From contig JADKFE010000028.1 in NCBI GenBank assembly GCA_016717595.1, forward strand, positions 1 through 64,000: DNA of 64,000 bases, written 5' to 3'. Below the pieces are notes generated by a model. That model saw nothing but the letters and a program-made list of their open reading frames with translations, made no database searches and was not told the DNA's origin. Positions within the stretch are counted from its first letter, which is position 1, and every line of letters starts with the position of its first letter. Shown here piece after piece: positions 17,040 to 25,800 of the stretch. Position numbers and translations under genes: made by a program. Source of the stretch: Deltaproteobacteria bacterium. Its GTDB lineage: Bacteria > Myxococcota_A > UBA796 > CAJQPC01.

Positions 17040-18307
17040 AGGAGCATCCCCATGAGCGGATCGACCCCTTGGATGTGCTCGTTGGGGTCGATGTCGGCCA
17101 AGGCGAGGAGCGTGGCGCCCAAGGCCTCGGCGGAGAGGATCTGGCCGTTGTCCTCGTCTGTCTCCGCCGTGGTGGTGTCTACGGGCACACCGTAGAACTG
17201 CTTGTCAAACGCGCCGTAGACCTGCCCGCCGCGCACACCCGGGGCGATGACCATGGCGCTTGTGTACGGCCAGTGATCTTTGCCGTTGAAGCCGTTGAGC
17301 TGCGGCGTGCGCCCCATCTCCGAGAGCACAACAACGGCGGTCTCTTCAGCCAAGGACGCGGCCTCTTCGCCGGGCGTGGCCTCCAGGGTGAGCATGATCT
17401 GGGTGAGGCCCGAGAAGAGCTGCTCCCACAGGACGGTCTGCTGGGCGTCGTTGTCGGCGTGGGTGTCCCAGCCGGTGTCGCCGCCATAATGGGCGACCGT
17501 GGCGCAGCGGCTCACGCCCATGCTCAGCGCCTCAATCGCCACCGCGCCCTGGCTGGCGAGATCTCCGGCGGCGCTGAGGCTCAACAGGTACTGCATCTCT
17601 TTGAGACGCCGGGCCTGATCAAACGAGCGGTTGAGATCGGACGTGAGACGGATCTCGGCGGGGCTGCGCGCGCCCAGGGCCTTGGCCTCTACCCGGCGGG
17701 CCAGGTAGCGGTCCATGACGGCTTCAGCGGCGGGGTTGGGGCCGCTCACGGGCACGTCCAGGCTGGCGAACAGATCGCCGGAGACGAGGCCCTCAAGCTG
17801 GCCCGTGCTGCCCGTGCGGGCGACGGCGACGCCGAGATCACCGGGGAAAGACGGCCCAGAGAGCACGAGGTGGGGCAAGATGTAGTCGGCTTGTTTGGCG
17901 GCGCCCAAGATGGCCGGCCAGTCCGGCGCGCCCGAGGCCGTGGTGCCGGTCATGGCGATGAGCGTGCAGATCTCATGGGAGATCGAGCGCACCATCATGC
18001 CGTTCACGATGGCGATCTCATTGGCGTAGGCCCGCATGAAGGCGTCTACAGACGGGCGGCTCCAGTGGCTCACCCAGCGGAGGTCGCCGGAGGAGGCGCG
18101 CTCGGCGTCGGGCTCCATGTCCACGTTGCCGTTGGTGAACTCGCTGGCGAACACCCGGGTGGTGTCCCAGCCGCCGCCGGCGAAGACGAACAAGAACTTG
18201 AGCTTGCCTGAGACGAGGGGGTTGGCGGAGGCGCCAAAGGACAGGGGGAGCCCCGCGGCGAGGAGCCCCGCGCCTGAGGCCTTGAGTAAGGATCGGCGGT
18301 TGAACAT
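17036..18307 (-). CDS. DUF1501 family exported protein (TAT signal)
   Basis: 423 aa from ATG 18307. An open frame continues upstream, but the sequence MFNRRSLLKASGAGLLAAGL is a clear twin-arginine signal, so that is the start. The mature part matches DUF1501, a branch of the alkaline-phosphatase/sulfatase fold of unknown activity: LKFLFVFAGGGWDTTRVF near the start, GWDTHADN in the middle and VVLSEMGRTPQLNG with GKDHWPYTSAMVIAPGVRGG toward the end. DUF1501 genes usually lie beside DUF1549/DUF1553 or DUF1800 genes, and the upstream gene here fits. It should be folded in the cytoplasm and exported to the periplasm. Confidence 0.88.
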   Translation of the reverse strand: MFNRRSLLKASGAGLLAAGLPLSFGASANPLVSGKLKFLFVFAGGGWDTTRVFASEFTNGNVDMEPDAERASSGDLRWVSHWSRPSVDAFMRAYANEIAIVNGMMVRSISHEICTLIAMTGTTASGAPDWPAILGAAKQADYILPHLVLSGPSFPGDLGVAVARTGSTGQLEGLVSGDLFASLDVPVSGPNPAAEAVMDRYLARRVEAKALGARSPAEIRLTSDLNRSFDQARRLKEMQYLLSLSAAGDLASQGAVAIEALSMGVSRCATVAHYGGDTGWDTHADNDAQQTVLWEQLFSGLTQIMLTLEATPGEEAASLAEETAVVVLSEMGRTPQLNGFNGKDHWPYTSAMVIAPGVRGGQVYGAFDKQFYGVPVDTTTAETDEDNGQILSAEALGATLLALADIDPNEHIQGVDPLMGMLL

Positions 18308-18314
18308 GGGCACC

Positions 18315-19910
18315 TCAGTAGAACAGAAGGTCAGGGTCGCGGAGCAGGACGGCGACGAGGCCGGCCCAGGCGTCAACGGTGTCACGCTCCACAGCGTACA
18401 GATCGGCCCAGAGCTCCAGGTTTGCCGTCACCTCTTCACCGTCGGCGGCGATGGCCGTGCCGTAGATGAGGCGGTGCAGCGTCTGAATCTGCGTGACCAT
18501 CGCCGCGCGGTCGGTCTCTGGGGTGGCGGCGGGGTCAATGGTGAGGAGCTGGCCTTCACCCACGGCGCCCTCTAGATCTCGGGTGACGGCGTACCAAGCG
18601 GCGGCCTCAGCGAGGCGCTCCTGCACCAGCACCAGGGTGGTGTTCGGGGCGGTGGCGCTCTTGGTGACGTTGAAACCATCGGCGCCGCCGGCCAAGGTGC
18701 GCAGGCCGTAGGTGTCGGTGGTCATCAGGTCAAAGCCCGCGATGGACATCCGGTAGCCGGTGAGCGCCTCGATCTGGCTGGCGAGCAGGGTGGGGGTGAC
18801 CATCTTCTTGGGGATCGCGCCCTCGGCCTCTGTGTCTCCTGACCGGTAGTACGGGTCATTCACCACAGAACGAATGAGCGAGCGGAGGGTCAGCTCACCG
18901 GCCAAAAACGCCTCGCGGTGGGCGGTGAGGGTCTCTTGATCGGCCAAGGCGCTGTCACGGCGCAAGAGGCCCTCGTAGACCTGCTCAACGGCGCACTCGA
19001 CGTAGCGGTTGTCGCTGGCGAGCTGGCGGCCTAAGTCGCCTAAGGTGTAGCCGGGCTCACCGAAGTAGGAGGGCGAGATGCCCGTGGTGGAGCGGTAGAG
19101 CAGCTCCCGCTCGGGGTGGTACACCCGGGCCTCATCAGCGTCGGTGTAGTTGTAGTAGTAGAAGCCCCAGAAGTAGCTCGCCAACGGATCTAGGGACTGG
19201 TGGCAGTTCACGCAGGCCGGGTTGGTCTGCAGGGCCTCCTCCACGGCCTCTTGATCGAGCAGGTTGACGTTGCGGTCGAAGTCGATGGGGCGGGAGAGGT
19301 AGTCGTTGCACAAGAAGATGCGGCTCACGGCGTTGGCGCGGGCGCGGTTGGCGTTGAAGTCCGTGCTCACATAACGCCACCACATCGCGTTGGTGCTGAG
19401 GATGCCCGCCGCCGGGCGCCCGTCATTGTATTTGGCTTTCTGCCAGCCCGTGCCGGAATAATCCAGGGGCCAGGCCTGGGCCAAGACCTCGTTCGCCATC
19501 GTCCAGTCGCCGGTGACCAGGGTTGTCCAGGGCAGATCCTCCTCGGCGACGGTGGAGAGGATACGCAGGGGCTCGTCGCCGACGGCGGCCAAGAACGCGG
19601 CGCTGTCGGTGATGCCGTAAGAGTTCGCCGAGACGTAGTAGGACTCCGTCTGTGTGCGATAGATCTCGGAGAACAGCGCGCGCACCTGCCCACCGAAGGC
19701 GGGGTCGGCCATCATCTCGTCGAGGAGCGGATCTAAGGCGGCGGGGTCGGCCTCCACCCGGGCGAGCTCATCGGGGCTGGGGCGGCGGCCGCGGAGATCG
19801 AGGCTCAGACGTGTGAGCAGGGCCGTCGGCGCCATCTCGGGGATGCTGTCGTCGGGCAGCTCAGCGGGCTCGGTGCCGCAGGCCAAAAGAATCGTGAGCA
19901 GTGTCACCAT
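18315..19910 (-). CDS. DUF1549-like lipoprotein with a single CxxCH heme site
   Basis: 531 aa. TLLTILLACGTEP is a lipoprotein signal. Residues ~30-80 (LLTRLSLDLRGRRPSPDELA, LDEMMADPAFGGQVRALFSE) resemble the start of DUF1549, the planctomycete-type domain. ACVNCHQSLDPLASYFWGF in the middle contains one heme-binding CxxCH. The C-terminal half is helical and contains YEGLLRRDSALADQ and LTGYRMSIAGFDLMTTDTYG. The gene ends 7 nt before the DUF1501 ATG, and its start overlaps the upstream lipoprotein gene by 7 nt. The domain assignment is by pattern memory and moderately sure; the heme site is seen directly. Probably works with the DUF1501 protein on an envelope substrate. Confidence 0.7.
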   Translation of the reverse strand: MVTLLTILLACGTEPAELPDDSIPEMAPTALLTRLSLDLRGRRPSPDELARVEADPAALDPLLDEMMADPAFGGQVRALFSEIYRTQTESYYVSANSYGITDSAAFLAAVGDEPLRILSTVAEEDLPWTTLVTGDWTMANEVLAQAWPLDYSGTGWQKAKYNDGRPAAGILSTNAMWWRYVSTDFNANRARANAVSRIFLCNDYLSRPIDFDRNVNLLDQEAVEEALQTNPACVNCHQSLDPLASYFWGFYYYNYTDADEARVYHPERELLYRSTTGISPSYFGEPGYTLGDLGRQLASDNRYVECAVEQVYEGLLRRDSALADQETLTAHREAFLAGELTLRSLIRSVVNDPYYRSGDTEAEGAIPKKMVTPTLLASQIEALTGYRMSIAGFDLMTTDTYGLRTLAGGADGFNVTKSATAPNTTLVLVQERLAEAAAWYAVTRDLEGAVGEGQLLTIDPAATPETDRAAMVTQIQTLHRLIYGTAIAADGEEVTANLELWADLYAVERDTVDAWAGLVAVLLRDPDLLFY

Positions 19911-20845
19911 GGGCGGCCGCTCCAGTCGAGGAGGTGCGAGAAGTCGACGCAGGCCTCACCCAAGGGCTCACCGCGGTACCAGACCTGGCCGCAGCCGTCG
20001 CAGAGGTCGGGATCGACCTGCTCGCCGTACTCCAAGGGGCCGTCGAAGAGCACGTCGTACCACTGGCCGGCGTTGTCGCGGGCGGAGATGGTGCCTGAAG
20101 GCTCCATGGGGCAGGCCGAGCCCATCATCTCGGTGAAGATGACCGCGCCGTCGAAGATGACCGTGCCGAGATCGCCGCCGAGGCCGCTCACGCCGCCCTG
20201 GACAGAGACGTACTGGCCAAAATAGTAGGGCGAGGTGGCCTCGGGCACATCATACACGGCGAGGGTGAGATCGGGGGTGATGCCCTCGGTCATCCAGGTG
20301 CCCGCGATCTCGGGGCCGTCGTAGTCGAAGACGCCCTGGATAATGCTGGTGGAGACCGTGTGGGATACGTTTGTGTCGTTGCCCTCATAGGTCTGGGTGA
20401 TGTCATAGGCCGCGCCGCTGCCGGAGAAGGTGTGGCCCGCGGCGTTGGTGACGTCGGCGACGAGGTAGAAGTAGTCGCCGTTGTAGATGTAGCCGTCGCC
20501 GCCGTCGAGGTTGTTGTACTCGTACAAGAAGCCGTAGCCCGCGTAATAGGTGCCGGACTCTGTCCAGCAGTAGTCGTACCAGTAGGTGTTGCTGCCGTCG
20601 TTGTAGTAGTCGGGGCACGCGGCGTCGGTGCTGTCGGCGGCGGCCTTGTACGCCCGCACGACCGGCGCGGCGTTGAACTCAAACAGGCGGTTCACGGCCT
20701 CACCGATGGCGTCGCCGACCTGCTGGTTGGTGAGCGCGGGGACGGGCGGGTCGTCCTCTTCGACGATGTACGGCGAAGGGATGACCTCGGGCTCGGTCAC
20801 CTCGGTCGGCTCGGTCTCACAGGCGATCATCCACACGAAGAACAT
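19904..20845 (-). CDS. Tyr/Asp-rich lipoprotein of the DUF1501 operon
   Basis: 313 aa from ATG 20845 (MFFVWMIACETEPTEVTEPE), a short lipoprotein signal followed by a Glu/Pro/Thr-rich linker. A run of Tyr, Asp, Asn and Gly follows (NNLDGGDGYIYNGDYFYLVA), then beta-rich sequence. Four Cys are placed as possible disulfides, including the late DPDLCDGCGQVWYRGE, where CxxC could also bind a metal. No family recognised. Composition and signal suggest a beta-sandwich surface protein, perhaps the substrate-binding or structural member of the operon. Overlaps the next gene by 7 nt, so expression is coupled. Confidence 0.65.
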   Translation of the reverse strand: MFFVWMIACETEPTEVTEPEVIPSPYIVEEDDPPVPALTNQQVGDAIGEAVNRLFEFNAAPVVRAYKAAADSTDAACPDYYNDGSNTYWYDYCWTESGTYYAGYGFLYEYNNLDGGDGYIYNGDYFYLVADVTNAAGHTFSGSGAAYDITQTYEGNDTNVSHTVSTSIIQGVFDYDGPEIAGTWMTEGITPDLTLAVYDVPEATSPYYFGQYVSVQGGVSGLGGDLGTVIFDGAVIFTEMMGSACPMEPSGTISARDNAGQWYDVLFDGPLEYGEQVDPDLCDGCGQVWYRGEPLGEACVDFSHLLDWSGRPW

Positions 20846-20952
20846 GGGGCCTCCAGGCGGCGTTGGCGCGAGCACATGATAGCGCCGTGGTGGTGGGACA
20901 CGCTAGGCTGGGGCGAATGAAAGGTGAAGCCGAAGAAAGTTCGGCCCAACCA

Positions 20953-21303
20953 TCAGGGCAGGCCGCAGTCCAACCAGCGCGCCAAGAGCGCCCGCTCGTC
21001 GTCGGTGATCCCCCCGGCGGGGGGCATCGAGGCGCGGGTGAGCACGGCGTCTTCGATGGCGCCGGCCTGGTCGCGGCAGTCCTCCAAGGTGTCGAAGGTC
21101 ACTGAAGGCGGCGCGCCGTAGCGGTTTGGGGTCTCGCTGGCGTGGCAGGGCTGGCATTGGCTGAGCATGAAGCCCGCGGCCCAGCCGTCCCAGGTGACGT
21201 CCAGGCCGGTCTCGCAGAGGGGGGCCACGTCGGTCTCTTCAACGGGCTGGGGCTCGGGCTCACCGCAGGCGGCGAGGGTCCACATGGCGAGGGTCAAGCG
21301 CAT
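20953..21303 (-). CDS. Single-heme cytochrome c lipoprotein, paralogue B
   Basis: 116 aa from ATG 21303, with GGAGGAGC 4 nt upstream. Open sequence continues far upstream but overlaps the divergent amidase gene and reads as noise. RLTLAMWTLAACGEP is a lipoprotein signal. CQPCHA is the heme site and ASMPPAGG the likely Met-ligand loop. It has the same length and order of motifs as 16689-17039 (Trp-Asp-x-Phe/Trp-x-Ala-Gly-Phe before the heme, Arg-x-Gly-Ala-Pro after it). First gene of the five-gene minus-strand operon. The operon is bracketed by two versions of the same cytochrome. Confidence 0.8.
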   Translation of the reverse strand: MRLTLAMWTLAACGEPEPQPVEETDVAPLCETGLDVTWDGWAAGFMLSQCQPCHASETPNRYGAPPSVTFDTLEDCRDQAGAIEDAVLTRASMPPAGGITDDERALLARWLDCGLP

Positions 21304-21327
21304 CCTGCTCCTCCGAGGCTTGGGGGC

Positions 21328-21335
21328 AGTATACT
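21328..21335. promoter_or_regulatory. Palindromic -10-like element shared by divergent genes
   Basis: AGTATACT is self-complementary and offers TATACT on both strands. It sits 25 nt upstream of the cytochrome lipoprotein ATG (minus) and 44 nt upstream of the amidase ATG (plus), within a 75-nt divergent region. No clear -35 is visible on either side. Confidence 0.35.
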
Positions 21336-21378
21336 CAGAGACCGCGCTGACGCCCCAGCGCCCAGGAGTGAGCAAGGC

Positions 21379-22875
21379 ATGGAGCGCGCCCAAGTGGACC
21401 CGAGCTGGTTTCGCCTCTCCGCGACGGCGCTGGCCGCCCGTCATCGTGAGGGCGCCTTGCGCTCCCGCGGGTTGGTGCTCGCGCACATCGACGCCATCCG
21501 CGCGCGAAACCCGGCGCTGAACGCCATGGTCGCCGATCGTTTTGAGGCCGCCGTCGCCGAGGCCGAGGCCGCCGACGCCGCCACGCCGGGCAGCCTGGGG
21601 CCCCTTCAGGGCGTGCCCTGCACCGTCAAGGAGACCTTTGAGCTCACGGGCATGCCGTACTCTGGCGGGCTCCCGGCGAGAAAAGATCTGCGCGCCACAA
21701 AGGACGCCTTCGCCGTGGCGCGCCTCCGCGCCGCCGGGGCCATCCCCCTGGGCGTGAGCAACATCCCCGAGCTGGCGATGTGGACCGAGTCGGTGAACAC
21801 GGTCTATGGCCGCACGAACAACCCCTACGACCTTCGGCGCGGCGCCGGGGGCAGCAGCGGCGGCGAAGGCGCGCTCGTCGGCGCTGGGCTCAGCCCCTTC
21901 GGCATCGGCTCGGACGTCGGCGGCTCGATTCGCCTGCCGGCGTCGTTCTGTGGGGTGTTCGGGCACAAACCATCGGGGGGCTACAGCTCCTCCACCGGCA
22001 TGCACCCCATCTTTGATGGCGTGCCCGCCGACGCGCGAATGTTAGGCGTCGGCCCCATCTGCCGCCGCGCCGAGGATCTTTACCCCCTGCTGAAGATCAC
22101 GAGCGGGCACGATCCCCTCGACCCGACGACCTTCCTCGACACGCCCATCGGTGACCCTGCCACCGTCGATGTGGCCGGTCTGCGGGTGCTCTTGGTGGAG
22201 AAGGTGGGGTACTGGCGCCCCACGAAGGCCGTGCGGGTGGCGCAGCGGCGAGCGGCGGCGGCCCTGGCGGCGCGGGGGGCGAAGGTGGAGGTGTTTGAGC
22301 ACCCAAGCCTACGGAACACCATCGAGATGTGGGTGTCGCGGCTGTTCTTGGCCAACCCGCTCTTGTTCATGGAGCGCCTGGGCTATCACAGCGCGTCTCG
22401 CACGGCCTTGGAGCTCGTGCCCTGGGCCTTGGGGCGCTCGGAGCACATCATCGGGGCGATCTTGCTCGGGCTGGGGGAGGCGCTGTTTAAGCGGTTCTTT
22501 CCTGAGTTTATGGCGAAGCGCGCCGCGGAGTGCCGGGCGATGCAGGCCGAGGTCAACGCGCGGCTGGGCGAGAACGGCATCCTCTTGGTGCCGCCCTACA
22601 CCCGCCTCGCCCCCCGTCACGGCGATCCCGTCGCACGAACCGTGCTCTTGGGCCGGGCCGAGGTCGCGTATCCGGCCCTGCTCAACGCCCTGGAGCTGCC
22701 CGCGACGGCGGTGCCGCTTGGCCTCGACCCCTCCGGGCTGCCCACCGGGGTGACCGTCGCCGCCGGGCAAGGCAAAGACCACCTCTGCTTCGCCGTCGCC
22801 CAGGTGTTGGAGCGGGATCTCGGCGGCTGGGTGCCGCCGCCGGGGAGTGTAGGAGCAGGGCTGGGGCCGGCTTAG
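21379..22875 (+). CDS. Amidase signature family hydrolase (FAAH-like)
   Basis: 498 aa from ATG 21379, following AGGAG. The Ser-cisSer-Lys triad is visible: Lys84 in PCTVKETFE, the cis-Ser in GGSSGGEGALVGAG at residues 159-160, and the nucleophile Ser183 in GIGSDVGGSIRLPA. Length and motif spacing match amidase-signature enzymes such as fatty-acid amide hydrolases and 6-aminohexanoate or indoleacetamide hydrolases. No GatB or GatC gene accompanies it, so a transamidosome role is unlikely. A hydrophobic stretch near residues 340-370 (NPLLFMERL, IIGAILLGLGEALFKRFF) may contact membrane lipids, as in FAAH. Its stop overlaps that of the convergent helicase gene by 4 nt. Confidence 0.9.
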   Translation: MERAQVDPSWFRLSATALAARHREGALRSRGLVLAHIDAIRARNPALNAMVADRFEAAVAEAEAADAATPGSLGPLQGVPCTVKETFELTGMPYSGGLPARKDLRATKDAFAVARLRAAGAIPLGVSNIPELAMWTESVNTVYGRTNNPYDLRRGAGGSSGGEGALVGAGLSPFGIGSDVGGSIRLPASFCGVFGHKPSGGYSSSTGMHPIFDGVPADARMLGVGPICRRAEDLYPLLKITSGHDPLDPTTFLDTPIGDPATVDVAGLRVLLVEKVGYWRPTKAVRVAQRRAAAALAARGAKVEVFEHPSLRNTIEMWVSRLFLANPLLFMERLGYHSASRTALELVPWALGRSEHIIGAILLGLGEALFKRFFPEFMAKRAAECRAMQAEVNARLGENGILLVPPYTRLAPRHGDPVARTVLLGRAEVAYPALLNALELPATAVPLGLDPSGLPTGVTVAAGQGKDHLCFAVAQVLERDLGGWVPPPGSVGAGLGPA

Positions 22876-25800
22876 GTCGCCGAGGCCTCGTCGTCCTCAC
22901 GCTCTTCAGTCTCGGGGTCGTACCCCTTGCAGCCGCGCTTGAAGAAGCCGCAGTCGCGACAGGCCCGAGGGGTAGACACCGCGAGGCGCTCCACCTGGCT
23001 CCAGCTCATCGCCGCGACGTCGCTGATGTGGTCGAGCAGGCCCTCAAACTCGGCCTGGGCCTCAACACCCAAGGGGCCAAGCTCTACGGGCACGGCGCGC
23101 TCGGTGAAGTAGACCTGGGCGCCTTCGACCTCGGGCAGACCTTGAGACCGTAAGATGCGGCTGGCGGCCCAAGCGTAGGAGAGGAGCTGGCGCTCATGGC
23201 GCGCGGCGGCGTCGCGCAGCGTGCCAGCGACGGCCTCGGACTTGTAATCCAGCACAGACCAGCGGCCAGAGTCCGGGTCGCGCCACAGGCGGTCGATCTT
23301 GCCGCGCAGCACGAGGTTGTGGAACGGCACCCGGAACGGCAGCTCGGCGAAGCCTGGGGCGTCGAGCACCCGGCGTAACCAGGGGTCGGCGGCGCTGCGG
23401 TCGAGGTGCTCGTACAGTCGGGCGAGGAGATCTTCGACCTCCGCCGGGGTGCAGCCTTCAGCGTGGGCGCGGGCCTCCCAGCGGCGGCGCGCCTGGGCGC
23501 GGTCGTGGGCGAGATCGTCCTCCAAGAGCCCATGAATCACCTCACCGCGGGCGGCGGCGAGCTGCTCATCCCGCACCTGGCGGCGGTTGACGTGCTCGTG
23601 AACGCTCAGGAGGTGGCGGCGATACCAGCGCGCTGGGCACTCCATGAACAGATCGAGGCTTGAGGGCGAGATCTCGACCTCAATGGTGGCGGGCACCGCG
23701 CCCACAGCGCGTCGGGCGTCGGGGCCGGGGGCCTCGGGGCGTGGGCTCGGCGTGGCTGGAGCCTGGGCGGCGGCGTCAAGCTCGCCTGAATCCAACACGG
23801 TCATCCGAGGGCCGGTGAGCAGGGGTTTGCCGTGGTGAAGCTCAAGAAGCTCCATCCATGTGCGGGGCTCGGGGCCGCTCTCTTTGGTGGTGGGGGAGCC
23901 AAGCAGCACAAGGTGCCGCCGGGCCCGGGTCACGGCGACGTAGAGCAGGCGTTTGTGCTCGGCGAGCTCCTCCTCGTGGCGGCGCTGGCTCAGCTCACCA
24001 TACAGGCCGGGATCTACCCGCTCCTGAATGCTGGACTCGGGATCGTGAACCTTACAAGCGAGGCTCCAGCGGCCATCCAGGCGCCGAGCGATCAGCGGGT
24101 CTGTGTTGGGTGGGCTGCGCTCGGCCAAGCCGGGCACGATCACCACGGGGAACTCCAAGCCTTTGGAGGCGTGAACGGTCATCAGCACCACACGCGCCGC
24201 CGCCGGGGTGAGGCTCGCCTCGCTCTCTCGCTGGGCTTGTTCAACCTGACGCACGAGCAGCCGGGCGATCTCCTCAACGCCGCCGCCGCCGCGCTCATGT
24301 AAGGCGTTCACCTTGGAGATCAGGCGCCGCACGTTGGCCTCGGCTTGGCCAGAGGCGTCCTCACGCTGATAGAGGTGCCAGGCCGCGCAGCCCGACACCA
24401 GGGCCTCGATGAGCGAGGCCGCGGGCACACGGTAGCGGAGCTGCGCGAGGCGGCGCAGCCGGGACTGCGCGCCGTACACCCGATCCGAGAGGCCCGGCGG
24501 CAGCTCACGGGTGGCGAAGCGGTCGAGGAGCACCTGGGCGTAGAGATCCTGAATGTCTTGATCGGTGAGCCCCATGAGCGGCGAGCGCAAGAGCCCCACC
24601 AGAGACAGACGGTCGTTGTTGGCCAAGGCGTCTAGCGCGTTGACCAGATCGACCACCTCGGCCCGCGACCAGAAGCCGACGCCACCGGCCACCACAAACG
24701 CCACGCCTCGGCGGCGCAGGGCCTCCTCCCAGATGAGCAGGTGGGTGCGGCTGCGCAAGAGCACGGCGATGGGCGGCGTGGGGTGCAAGGCGCGGTTCAG
24801 GGCGTCGATGCCTTTGTAGACGCCCTTGTCGGGGAGGATCTCCGCGGCGAGCAACGACGCGGCGGCCTCGGCCTCAGCCCGGGCGGACTGCGCGCCCGTC
24901 TTCTCCCCATGCAACACAATCCGGACCGAGCCATCACGCTCGGGACCGGCCGCGCGCAGGGGGCTGTACCGGGCCTCATAGGCCGGGCCGGGGCGCCCGG
25001 TGGGGCCCAAGACCTGAGTGAACAGATCATTAAACCAGTCGATGAGCTCCGGCGCGCTGCGGAAGTTCTCGGGGAACTCAAGCGCCTTCACGCCCAGCTC
25101 GGCCTCAGCGCCTCGAAACACGGTGACGTCGCTGCCGCGGAAGCCGTAGATCGCCTGTTTGGCGTCGCCCACCAAGAAGATGCGGTCGCTGGGCCCGCCG
25201 CCGGGGCGCCCGATGGCCCGCACGATCGACCACTGGACCTCGTCGGTGTCCTGAAACTCGTCCACCATGATGTAGCGGAAGCGGCGCTGAAGCTGCTCCA
25301 CCAAGGCGGGCTTCTCGGCGATGGCCCGGGCGGCGCGGGCTTGAAGCTCGGAGAAGTCCAACGACCCACGGTCGAGGAGCGCCTCTTGCAGATGCTCCTG
25401 GGCGGCCAAGAACAGTCGGCCCAAGGCCCGCAGCACGTCGAGCAGGGTGCCATCGGCGCGCACGGGCAGGCGGCGGGCGAGGCGGTAACGCTCGGGCCAG
25501 TCGCCAAGCGTGGCGGCCAAGGCGCCGAGCTCCTCTTTGGCGGCCTTAAACAGCTCTTTGCGGGGCCAGGCGTCGGCCTTGTCGATGTCGTACCAGGTGG
25601 TGAAGCCCTTGACCTTGCCGTCGCGCAGCAGAATCGCCAAGGAGCGCTGGTAGAGCTCGTACAGTCGAAGCGGGTCGTCGGGGAGGCGCTGGAGGGCCTC
25701 GACGAGGGGCTTGAGCTCATCGTGGGCCCAGAAACCCTCCCGGGTCACCCAAGACAGCACCGTGGCGATGCGCTCTAAGGTGGGCAGGGCCTCCGTGGTT

